NCBI RefSeq assembly: GCF_014138435.1
Contig: NZ_JACJIM010000001.1
Location: 124,001-188,000, forward strand
DNA: 64,000 bases
Direction: 5' to 3'
Source of the DNA: Methylobacterium fujisawaense
GTDB lineage: Bacteria; Pseudomonadota; Alphaproteobacteria; Rhizobiales; Beijerinckiaceae
Shown: positions 16,959-24,382 of the stretch, piece by piece
How positions within the stretch are numbered: the stretch's first letter is position 1
Layout: each line of letters starts with the position of its first letter
Notes under the pieces: model-generated
Database searches by the model: none
What the model saw: the letters and a program-made list of their open reading frames with translations, nothing else
Told to the model about the DNA's origin: nothing
Made by a program: the position numbers and the translations under genes

Positions 16959-17342
16959 ATGCACTACGCCTGCGACCACCTCCACCTGCGCAGCCGCGAC
17001 GCCGTCGCGGCCGCATCCTTCTACATCGCGACGTTCGGAGCCCGCGAGGTCAAGCGCGTCGGCACGGATCCGGTGCAGCGTGTCGTGCTCGACCTCGGCG
17101 GCCTCGCCGTCTTCATCGAGCAGGCCCCGGCCGAGATCGCGCCCGCGGCGACCACGCCCTGCCTCGGGATCGAGCATGTCGGATTGCGCGTCGCCGACAT
17201 CGAGGCGGCGATGGCCGATCTCACCGCCCGGGGCGTGACGGTGCGGACCGGCATCACCGAGCGCGGGCCCGGCCTGCGGATCGCCTTCGTGGAGGGACCG
17301 GACGGCGCGCTGATCGAGATCCTCGAGCGGACATCCGTCTGA
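16959..17342 (+). CDS. VOC superfamily protein (glyoxalase/bleomycin-resistance fold)
   Basis: A 127-residue metal-dependent vicinal-oxygen-chelate protein. Two beta-alpha-beta-beta-beta modules are visible: the first begins CDHLHLRSRD (metal His) and the second IEHVGLRVADIEAAM (metal His), ending in a GPDGALIEILE strand with the metal-binding Glu. The substrate cannot be predicted. Its stop overlaps the start of the following ABC binding-protein gene (TGATG), which implies translational coupling, but no functional link to iron uptake is known for such proteins. Confidence 0.82.
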   Translation: MHYACDHLHLRSRDAVAAASFYIATFGAREVKRVGTDPVQRVVLDLGGLAVFIEQAPAEIAPAATTPCLGIEHVGLRVADIEAAMADLTARGVTVRTGITERGPGLRIAFVEGPDGALIEILERTSV

Positions 17343-18406
17343 TGCCATCGAGCCCCGGTCGCCGGGCATCCCTGGCCGCGGCGCTGATCCTGCTGCTGGT
17401 GGCATCCGGGGCGGCCGCGGCGCGTCCGTTCACGGATGCGGCCGGCCGCACGGTCGAACTTCCCGAAAGGATCGGGCGGGTGCTCGCCGCGGGGCCGCCG
17501 GCCGTCGTGCTGCTCTACACCCTGGCGCCGGACCTGATGGCCGGCTGGGTGACCGCACCGCATCCCGAGGCGCTGCCCTTCCTCGAGCCCCGGACCCGAA
17601 CGCTGCCCGCCTATGGCCGCCTGACCGGTCGGGGCGGCACGGCCAATGTCGAGGCGGTCCTGGCCGCCAAGCCCGACCTGATCGTCGATTCGGGGAGCCT
17701 CGGGCCGACCTACGCGTCCCTCGCCGACCGGATCCAGGCGCAGACCGGGATTCCCTACATCCTGCTCGACGGCAGCTTCGCGAAGAGTCCGGAAGCCTAC
17801 CGGCAGCTCGGCGCCGCGCTGGGCCGGCAATCCGCGGCGGATGCCCTGGCGGCCGAGGCCAAGGCTCTCGCCGACAGGGTGGACCGCGCCGTGGCGACGC
17901 TCCCCGAGGACCGGCGGCCCCGGGTCTATTACGCGCGCGGCCCGCGTGGCCTGGAGACGGGCTTCGCCGGATCGATCAACACCGAGCTGGTGGAGGCCGC
18001 GGGCGGCCGCAACGTCGCGCAGGACGGCGGCGGTCGCCTCGGCAACGTCTCGCCCGAGCAGGTCCTCGCCTGGAACCCGGACGTGATCGTCACCCTCGAC
18101 CCGGCCTTCGCGGCCGGGCTGCGCACCGACCCGCTGTGGCGGACCATCCGGGCTGTCCAGACGGGGCGGATCTACGTGGCGCCGCTTCAGCCGTTCCCGT
18201 GGTTCGACGCGCCTCCGGGGGTCAACCGCCTGATCGGCCTGCGCTGGCTGGCGGCCCGGCTCCACCCGGACCTGTTCCCGGAACCGATGCCCGACGTGGT
18301 GCGCGCCTTCTACCGGGATTTCTACCACGTCGATCTCGACGGCGATCAGGTCGCCGCCCTCCTCGGACCGAGGCCCCCGGGCGCGGAACCGGACGCGCCG
18401 AAATGA
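17342..18406 (+). CDS. ABC importer periplasmic substrate-binding protein (iron complex/cobalamin type)
   Basis: A 354-residue class III (TroA/BtuF-fold) binding protein. It begins with a signal peptide (hydrophobic LAAALILLLVASGAAAA, cleavage near AAA-RPF). Family blocks include FTDAAGRTVELPERIGRVLA, NVEAVLAAKPDLIVDSG, and NVSPEQVLAWNPDVIV. The residues FYRDFYHVDLD near the end are typical of FecB/FepB-like proteins. It overlaps the permease start by 4 bp (ATGA). The ligand may be a ferric siderophore, haem, cobalamin or a metal chelate; sequence alone does not decide. There is no TonB receptor in the window. Confidence 0.87.
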   Translation: MPSSPGRRASLAAALILLLVASGAAAARPFTDAAGRTVELPERIGRVLAAGPPAVVLLYTLAPDLMAGWVTAPHPEALPFLEPRTRTLPAYGRLTGRGGTANVEAVLAAKPDLIVDSGSLGPTYASLADRIQAQTGIPYILLDGSFAKSPEAYRQLGAALGRQSAADALAAEAKALADRVDRAVATLPEDRRPRVYYARGPRGLETGFAGSINTELVEAAGGRNVAQDGGGRLGNVSPEQVLAWNPDVIVTLDPAFAAGLRTDPLWRTIRAVQTGRIYVAPLQPFPWFDAPPGVNRLIGLRWLAARLHPDLFPEPMPDVVRAFYRDFYHVDLDGDQVAALLGPRPPGAEPDAPK

Positions 18407-19461
18407 GCGACATCCCGGCTGCGGCCGAGGCGATCGAGCTTCGCACCCGCAGACGCCTGCGGATTTCCGCGGCGCTTTTCTCCGGATTGGCTCTGCTGGC
18501 GCTGGCCGTGCTCGCCTTGGCGGTCGGCCAGTATCCGGTCGCGCCCGCGGACCTTGCCGCAATCCTCGGGCACCATCTGCTCGGCCTGCCCTCGCGCGCG
18601 CCGGCGGCGGCGGAGACCGTGGTGATGCAGGTGCGGCTGCCCCGGGTGATCGCCGCTCTGGTGGTCGGGGCAGCATTGTCGGCGGCCGGGGCGACCTACC
18701 AGGGCCTGTTCCGCAACCCGCTGGTCTCCCCCGACATCCTCGGCGTGTCGGCCGGCGCAGGGCTCGGCGCCGTGCTCGGGATCTATCTCGGCCTGCCCGT
18801 GGCGCCGATCCAGCTCCTGGCCTTCCTGGGCGGGCTCGGCGCCGTCGCCGCGGTCTACGGCGTCGGCCTCGCCGTGCGGCGGCACGATCCGGTCCTGACC
18901 CTGGTCCTGGCGGGGGTGGCGGTGGGCGCGGTGCTCGGGGCGGGCATCTCGCTCCTGAAGGTGCTGGCCGACCCCTACAACCAGCTGCCGGCGATCACCT
19001 TCTGGCTGCTGGGGAGCCTGTCCTCGGTCACCCTGGGCGACGTCGCCGCCACCCTGCCGATGATGCTGATCGGCCTCGTGCCCCTCGTCCTGCTGCGCTG
19101 GCGCATGAACCTGATGAGCCTCGGCGACGCGGAGGCGCGGACCCTCGGCGTGGAGACGCGGGTGCTGCGCCCGGTCCTGATCGCCGGCGCGACCCTGATC
19201 ACGGCGGCGGCCGTCGCGATGACCGGGGTCATCGGCTGGATCGGGCTGATCGTGCCGCACATCGCCCGGCTGCTGGTCGGGCCGGATTACCGCCGGCTGC
19301 TGCCGGCCTCGCTGGCGCTCGGAGCGGGCTACCTCGTGCTGGTCGACCTGATCGCGCGGAATATGGGAACCGTCGAGGTGCCGCTGGGCATCCTGACGGC
19401 CCTGGTCGGGGCCCCGTTCTTCCTCTGGCTGCTGGCGTCCGGGCGCCGGGGCTTCGCGTGA
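18403..19461 (+). CDS. FecCD/BtuC-type ABC transporter permease
   Basis: A 352-residue inner-membrane permease with about ten transmembrane helices. Recognisable family segments are RLPRVIAALVVGAALSAAGATYQGLFRNPLVSPDILGVS (translocation pathway and coupling region) and the C-terminal GWIGLIVPHIARLLVGPDYRRLLP. It pairs with the binding protein before it (4-bp overlap) and the ATPase after it (1-bp overlap) as one importer. Confidence 0.93.
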   Translation: MSDIPAAAEAIELRTRRRLRISAALFSGLALLALAVLALAVGQYPVAPADLAAILGHHLLGLPSRAPAAAETVVMQVRLPRVIAALVVGAALSAAGATYQGLFRNPLVSPDILGVSAGAGLGAVLGIYLGLPVAPIQLLAFLGGLGAVAAVYGVGLAVRRHDPVLTLVLAGVAVGAVLGAGISLLKVLADPYNQLPAITFWLLGSLSSVTLGDVAATLPMMLIGLVPLVLLRWRMNLMSLGDAEARTLGVETRVLRPVLIAGATLITAAAVAMTGVIGWIGLIVPHIARLLVGPDYRRLLPASLALGAGYLVLVDLIARNMGTVEVPLGILTALVGAPFFLWLLASGRRGFA

Positions 19462-20234
19462 TGCTGCTCCACGTGCGGGACCTCGCCTTCGGCTACGGCG
19501 GCCGCAGCGTCGGAAGCGGCGTGTCGTTCGACCTCGCCGCGGGCGAGGTGCTGTGTCTCATCGGGCCGAACGGCGGCGGCAAGACCACCCTGTTCAAGAC
19601 GCTGCTCGGGCTGCTGCCCGCCCGGGGCGGTCGCGTCGTCCTCGGCGGCACCGACCTGTCCCGGCTGTCGCGCAGCGCCATCGCCCGCATGGTCGCCGCC
19701 GTCCCCCAGGCGCATGCGGCCTTCTTCCCGTTCACCGTCCGGGAGGTCGTCGTGATGGGCCGGGCGAGCCGGATCGGCCCGTTCGCCGCGCCCGGCCCGT
19801 CCGACGCGGCGGCGGCCGAAAAGGCCCTCGACGCCCTGGGGATCGGGCACTTGGCCGACACGGTCTACACCGAGATCAGCGGCGGCGAGCGGCAGCTCGC
19901 CCTGATCGCCCGGGCGCTGAGCGGGGAGCCGCGGCTGCTGATCATGGACGAGCCGACCGCGAGCCTCGATTTCGGCAATCAGGCCCGCGTCCTCGGGCAG
20001 ATCCGCCGCCTCGCCCAGGCCGGCATCGCCGTACTGTTCTCGACGCACGATCCCGGCCACGCCCTGCTCTGCGCCGACCGCCTCGTCGCCCTGCACGGGG
20101 GCCGCCTCGTCGCCGACGGGCCGTCCGCCGCCACGGTCACCCCGGCGCTCCTGCGTCTGATCTACGGGATCGACGTGGTGGTGGCGCCGGTCCCGGGCCT
20201 CGCAGCGCCGGTCTGCGTGCCCGTCGTCGACTGA
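19461..20234 (+). CDS. ABC transporter ATP-binding protein (iron complex/cobalamin importer)
   Basis: A 257-residue ATPase that powers the adjoining permease. Walker A is GPNGGGKTTLFKT, the Q-loop is in AAVPQAHA, the ABC signature is EISGGERQLALIARAL, Walker B is LLIMDEPTASLD, and the switch His is in LFSTHDPGHAL. The ATG at 19461 overlaps the permease stop (GTGATG); a GTG at 19458 would add one residue. The signature motif ISGGE replaces the standard LSGGQ, which is common in this subfamily. Confidence 0.92.
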   Translation: MLLHVRDLAFGYGGRSVGSGVSFDLAAGEVLCLIGPNGGGKTTLFKTLLGLLPARGGRVVLGGTDLSRLSRSAIARMVAAVPQAHAAFFPFTVREVVVMGRASRIGPFAAPGPSDAAAAEKALDALGIGHLADTVYTEISGGERQLALIARALSGEPRLLIMDEPTASLDFGNQARVLGQIRRLAQAGIAVLFSTHDPGHALLCADRLVALHGGRLVADGPSAATVTPALLRLIYGIDVVVAPVPGLAAPVCVPVVD

Positions 20235-20249
20235 CCGCGCTCCGGCCCC

Positions 20250-21032
20250 TCAGGCCGTTCGCGACACCGGCCCGGCATCCGCGTCCGGTGCGGCCCGGCG
20301 CGGACCATCGGGCCCGTAAACGGCGCCGAGCACCGCCTCGCAATGGAGCCGGACGCGGGCGTGGCAGGCGCAGGCCGCGGCCGAGACCGCCCGGCGATCG
20401 ACGATCGTGATGCGGCCGCGCTCCGCCCGGAGAAGGCCCTGCTCCTGCAGCACACGCAGGATCCGGGTGAGGTAGGTCCGCTGGACGCCGAGCATCGCGG
20501 CCATCAGCTCGTGGGTGACCGGAAGGGTGTCGCCGCCGGTCCGGTCCTGCAACGTCAGCAGCCAGCGGAGGCAGCGCTGCTCGATCGGGTGCACGGCGTT
20601 GCAGGCCCCGATCAGGAGCAGCTGAGCCAGGAAACAATCGGCATAGCGGGCGAACAGATCGCGGAACGTGGCGGATCGGCGCTCGGCCTCCCGCAGGCGG
20701 TCCGCGTCGAGGCGCAGAACCCGCCCGCCCACCTGCACCAGCCCGCTGACGGCGTTCGGCAGCCGGCCCTGGCCGATGATCCCGCCGACCGCCCCGTCGT
20801 GACCCACGCTCGCGGTCTCCGCCATCCGGCCGTCGTGGGTGGCGACGACCAGAGCGACAACGGCCTGGTCACAGGGGAAGATCACAGGGCTCGCGCCGGA
20901 CTCAGCCGTAAGGATCGTGTCCCCCCTGGCGACGGTCACCGGTTCCAGATCGCGTTCGATCAGCGCGCGGTCCGAACCCGAAAGCGCGTCGAGGAGCAGG
21001 TTGCCGGTGGAGGCGGCAGGTTCGATCGGCAT
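20250..21032 (-). CDS. Crp/Fnr family transcriptional regulator
   Basis: A 260-residue regulator with a cyclic-nucleotide-binding-like beta barrel (about 30-130), a dimer helix, and a Crp-type winged helix near the C-terminus (ELMAAMLGVQRTYLTRILRVLQEQGLL). The N-terminus lacks the cysteine set of Fnr, so it does not look like an Fe-S oxygen sensor, and the cAMP-contact motif is not clear. It is convergent with the ABC ATPase gene, 15 bases away. Similar Methylobacterium regulators are numerous. Target and signal are unknown. Confidence 0.87.
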   Translation of the reverse strand: MPIEPAASTGNLLLDALSGSDRALIERDLEPVTVARGDTILTAESGASPVIFPCDQAVVALVVATHDGRMAETASVGHDGAVGGIIGQGRLPNAVSGLVQVGGRVLRLDADRLREAERRSATFRDLFARYADCFLAQLLLIGACNAVHPIEQRCLRWLLTLQDRTGGDTLPVTHELMAAMLGVQRTYLTRILRVLQEQGLLRAERGRITIVDRRAVSAAACACHARVRLHCEAVLGAVYGPDGPRRAAPDADAGPVSRTA

Positions 21033-21165
21033 GGGGCGGCGAGATGCGGCAGAGAGGGGCCCGTCGGGACCCTCACGGATTTGCGCCCGTCAGCGTGCGG
21101 ACTCGCCAGCCATAGCCCGCAGGCTGCGCCCTCGAACTAACTTAGGTTTCGTTGCAGCCGTCCAT

Positions 21166-22050
21166 CTACTTGTCCGTGCATAGACCCTGCTCCGAGAGTC
21201 TCCTGTGCTCGCGCGGATCGCAGTCGGTGGCCAGGAACGAGGCCCAGTCGGACGGGGTCCCGTAGAAGGCATTGCGATCGACGTCACCCCGCACGCCCGG
21301 GACCCGACCCGTCGAGGTGAACTGCCACAGCATCCACTTACGGTTGACGAACCGCTGCTCCGGCTCGGCCGCGGTGGAGCGCAGCCAGTGCGGATAGTCC
21401 GGGAGTTCGCCCTCCAGCACGTCCTTGTGGAAGGTGATGTCGGTGTAGATGATCGGGCGCTTGCCGGTGTAGCGCTCCATCTCCTCCAGCATCTCGGTGA
21501 CCATCGCCAGGGCCTGGGCCTTGGGCAGCTTCTTCGGGCAGGTCTGCGAGTGGCCGTTCCACTCGACGTCGAGGACCGGCGGCAGAGCGGTGGGGTCGTT
21601 CGGAACGTTCCGCTTGAACCAGTCCATCTGCTCCCTGGCGGAGCGGCACCAGAACACGAAGTGGTACGCGCCCCGCGGCACGCCGGCCCGCGCCGCGCCG
21701 TCCCAGTTGGTCCGGAAGCGCTCGTCGACGTGGTCGCCGCCCTCGGTGGCCTTGATGAAGGCGAACTGCGTGCCGGCGGCCCGGACCGAGGCCCAGTCGA
21801 CGTTGCCCTGCCACTTCGAGATGTCGATGCCCTGGATCGGGTGGAGCTTGGCCTTGGCCACGCCCGGATGGGGCTTGGCGTCACCCTTCGTCGGGTAGAA
21901 GTCGTTGTTGGAGGCACAGGCCGCGAGGCCGGCCAGGATGGCGGCGGCGGCGAAGCGCCCGGCGAGGCGCCGGGCCGGCTTCAGACGGTCGGTCAGACTC
22001 CGAGCGACTTCCCCGAACGGCGACCGCGAAAGTTTTGAAATCCGCGACAT
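21166..22050 (-). CDS. GH25 lysozyme-like lipoprotein (peptidoglycan muramidase)
   Basis: A 294-residue glycoside hydrolase family 25 protein. A hydrophobic signal segment ends in a possible lipobox LAACASNN near residues 43-46, suggesting a lipid anchor. The GH25 domain starts at GIDISKWQGNVDWASV, continues FAFIKATEG and YHFVFWC, and has the catalytic DxE pair in PPVLDVEWNG. The end has WLWQF-type MLWQFTSTG and GDVDRNAF. It probably cleaves muramic acid bonds of peptidoglycan. It lacks a binding repeat. Confidence 0.88.
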   Translation of the reverse strand: MSRISKLSRSPFGEVARSLTDRLKPARRLAGRFAAAAILAGLAACASNNDFYPTKGDAKPHPGVAKAKLHPIQGIDISKWQGNVDWASVRAAGTQFAFIKATEGGDHVDERFRTNWDGAARAGVPRGAYHFVFWCRSAREQMDWFKRNVPNDPTALPPVLDVEWNGHSQTCPKKLPKAQALAMVTEMLEEMERYTGKRPIIYTDITFHKDVLEGELPDYPHWLRSTAAEPEQRFVNRKWMLWQFTSTGRVPGVRGDVDRNAFYGTPSDWASFLATDCDPREHRRLSEQGLCTDK

Positions 22051-22252
22051 CAGTGTTTAGCCCGCCACCGAAGAAGCGCCACAGACAGGCGTATTCGATG
22101 GCCCCGGCGCGGTTAACGGAGCTTTGCGATCATTGCGGCGGAATTCCGGGACGCGTTGCCTGCCCGCGACATACGGCGCCCATCCCCGGTTGGTTCACAG
22201 GGCGCGATCCGGCTAAGTCGCGGTCCCGCAACGCGAGTCCGGACACGGCGCC

Positions 22253-22696
22253 GTGAGTAAGCAACTCTTTACCATAGGCTACGAAGGCCTCGATTCGGAG
22301 CGCCTCGTTGGGGTCCTGCGCTCGGCGGGGGTCGCAACGCTGGCGGATGTCCGGGCGGTGGCGAACTCACGCAAGCGCGGCTTCTCGAAGGGTGCGCTGG
22401 GCACATCCCTGCGCGAGGCCGGCCTGGGCTACGCGCATCTGCGCAGCCTCGGGACACCGAAATCCGGCCGGCAGGCGGCCCGGGCCGGGGACGCGGCGCT
22501 GATGCGCCGGATCTACTGCGAGGAGGTGCTGGACACGGCCGCAGGCCTCGCGGCCCTCGACGAGCTCGCCGCGCTGGCCGAGGGGGCCCCGATCTGCCTG
22601 CTGTGCTTCGAGCGCGATCCGGCCGGCTGCCATCGGCGCGTGCTGGCCGAGCGCCTCGCACCGCGCGGCTTCGTGGTCAGCGACCTCTTCGGCTGA
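22253..22696 (+). CDS. DUF488 family protein
   Basis: A 147-residue protein of unknown function. The family hallmarks are FTIGYEG at the start, LADVRAVANSRKRGFSKGAL, YAHLRSLGTP, and the cysteine/histidine block CLLCFERDPAGCHRRVLAE. The start is GTG at 22253. It is divergent from the GH25 gene across about 200 bases. Metal or nucleic acid binding has been suggested for the family but is not shown. Confidence 0.88.
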   Translation: MSKQLFTIGYEGLDSERLVGVLRSAGVATLADVRAVANSRKRGFSKGALGTSLREAGLGYAHLRSLGTPKSGRQAARAGDAALMRRIYCEEVLDTAAGLAALDELAALAEGAPICLLCFERDPAGCHRRVLAERLAPRGFVVSDLFG

Positions 22697-22703
22697 GCCG
22701 GTC

Positions 22704-23078
22704 TCAGCGGCCCGACAGGGAAGGCGCGCGCATGCCCAGCGCGCCCGCAAGACGCCGGACGGGGCCGAGGGCGGCCGTCAGACCCAGCGGCGCGGCCCTG
22801 CGCGGCGCACGCGGCCGGCGACGGTCGGCATCCGCGACCGGCTCGACCGGCAGGTACAGCGCGTCGAAGAAGGACATCTCCAGGAGCGTGGCGCCGTCGT
22901 CGTCGGTGATCACCATCGCCGCCTCCATCAGCCGCGGGTCGCCGCCGTGCTGGCGCATCAGCCCCTGCACGATCGTGCGCGCGGTGGACCGGGCGGCCTC
23001 GACATCCTCGACCCACTGGGCCGCCGAGGCCGGGAGCGAAGCGTTGCCGAGGCGGATGGTGAAGTGGGCGCGGACCAT
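22704..23078 (-). CDS. Hypothetical protein, DUF6894-like
   Basis: A 124-residue protein starting MVRAHFTIRLGNASLPASAA. The order of features (short beta N-terminus, EDVEAARSTARTIVQGLM helix, then MVITDDDGATLLEMSFFDAL) resembles the DUF6894 proteins abundant in Methylobacterium. The C-terminal 35 residues are Arg/Pro-rich and low complexity. No function is known. The start at 23078 is preferred over 23120 because the conserved pattern begins there. It is convergent with the DUF488 gene (8-base gap). Confidence 0.65.
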   Translation of the reverse strand: MVRAHFTIRLGNASLPASAAQWVEDVEAARSTARTIVQGLMRQHGGDPRLMEAAMVITDDDGATLLEMSFFDALYLPVEPVADADRRRPRAPRRAAPLGLTAALGPVRRLAGALGMRAPSLSGR

Positions 23079-23126
23079 GAAGCGCTCCTGGGAGGGGACC
23101 GGCGGGGACACCGCCGGCAACGGGTG

Positions 23127-23351
23127 TCAGGCGGCCTGGGCGTCGTCGACGGCTTCGGCGACGGGTTCGGACTTCTCAGCCGCGGATTTCGGATCGAAGG
23201 CGTCCGCGAGCAGGACGAGGCGCCGCGCCATGTCCCGCACCTCGTTGAGCGCGATCGACTTCTGGCCTTCCTTCACCGCGCGGGTGATGTCGCTGACCTG
23301 CGTGGTGGCGATCCGCTTCAGTTCGTCGGCGAGCTGCTGGCTGGTCATCAT
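23127..23351 (-). CDS. Small hypothetical helical protein
   Basis: A 74-residue acidic protein (MMTSQQLADELKRIATTQ...). It is predicted to be almost all helix, with an amphipathic segment RAVKEGQKSIALNEVRDMARRLVLLAD. There is no family I recognise. It lies between the DUF6894-like gene and the LuxR response regulator on the same strand. The ribosome binding site is weak, so I treat it as probable rather than certain. Confidence 0.5.
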   Translation of the reverse strand: MMTSQQLADELKRIATTQVSDITRAVKEGQKSIALNEVRDMARRLVLLADAFDPKSAAEKSEPVAEAVDDAQAA

Positions 23352-23464
23352 CGCATCCGGACTCGGCTTGTCAGGCTGAGCCGGGACCGTGAGGGAACGG
23401 GGCTTACCAAGGCGTTTCGCCGGGCCGCGCAGCCTGTGGACAAGAGCGGGATGCGCCCTTCGGC

Positions 23465-24382
23465 TCACCCCTCCAGATGGCGTGCGGCGATGATCGAGGC
23501 CGCCGTGCGGTTCTCCACGCCGAGCTTGGCGTAGATGCCCTCGAGGTGCTTGGTCACGGTCCGGTGGCTGAGCCCGAGGATCTCGCCGATGTCGCGGCTC
23601 GACTTGCCGCGGGACAGCCAGAGCAGAACCTCCGCCTCGCGGCCGGTGACCGGGAGGCGCGCCCGGAGCCGCTCGACCCCCGCCGAGAGCGCGTCCCGCG
23701 ACAGGCGGAGCAGGATCTCGTCCGGCGTGCGGCCGATGAAGCTCAGGGCGTAGGCGAGACCGTCGCGATCGGTCAGCGTCAGGGGCTGCGCGGCGCCGGC
23801 GAGGCATCCGCGCAGCCAGTCGCGCGCCTTGGCGGGCAGTTCGACGGCGTCGGAGCGATCGGCGCCGAGGCCGGCCAGCAGCCGGCCGGCCTGAGGCGTC
23901 GACCACAGCACATGCCCGTCCTCCGAGACGGCGAACAGGGTCCGCCCGGCCGTGTCGAGGGCAGCCCGGGCGCTCTGCGCGGCGCGGGCGCTGGCGAGGT
24001 GCACGCGGATCCGGGCCAGGATCTCGTCCGGCGCGATGGGCTTCGTGACGTAGTCGATGCCGCCGGCGGAGAGGCCCTTCACGATGTGCTCGGTCTCGCT
24101 CAAGCCGGTCATGAAGATCACCGGCACGCCGGCGAGATGCGGCTTGGCCTTGAGCCGCCGGCAGGTCTCGAAGCCGTCGAGCCCCGGCATCACCGCGTCG
24201 AGCAGGATCACGTCGGGCGTGATCTCGTCCACGAGGGCCAGGGCGAGGTCGCCGCCGACCGCGACCAGCACGGTGGCCCCGGAGCGCTCGATCGCCTCGG
24301 TGAGGAAGCTCAGCGTGTCGGGCGAATCATCGATCACCAGGACGATGTCCCGGTTCGGCTGGAGCTTCGGCGCCTCAGCCAT
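23465..24382 (-). CDS. LuxR-type response regulator paired with the NCS1-kinase fusion
   Basis: A 305-residue transcriptional regulator. The receiver domain (about 12-130) has D18-D19, phosphoacceptor D62 (LLDAVMPGLDG) and K114 (YVTKPI). A PAS-like middle domain (about 140-230, DTAGRTLFAVSEDGHVLWST) follows, then a LuxR/GerE helix-turn-helix (about 242-300, LSRGKSSRDIGEILGLSHRTVTKHLEGIYAKLGVENR). Its first codons overlap the end of the sensor kinase gene by 8 bp, so the two are translationally coupled and likely form one signalling pathway. Inferred target: the divergent amide uptake and hydrolysis genes. Confidence 0.92.
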   Translation of the reverse strand: MAEAPKLQPNRDIVLVIDDSPDTLSFLTEAIERSGATVLVAVGGDLALALVDEITPDVILLDAVMPGLDGFETCRRLKAKPHLAGVPVIFMTGLSETEHIVKGLSAGGIDYVTKPIAPDEILARIRVHLASARAAQSARAALDTAGRTLFAVSEDGHVLWSTPQAGRLLAGLGADRSDAVELPAKARDWLRGCLAGAAQPLTLTDRDGLAYALSFIGRTPDEILLRLSRDALSAGVERLRARLPVTGREAEVLLWLSRGKSSRDIGEILGLSHRTVTKHLEGIYAKLGVENRTAASIIAARHLEG

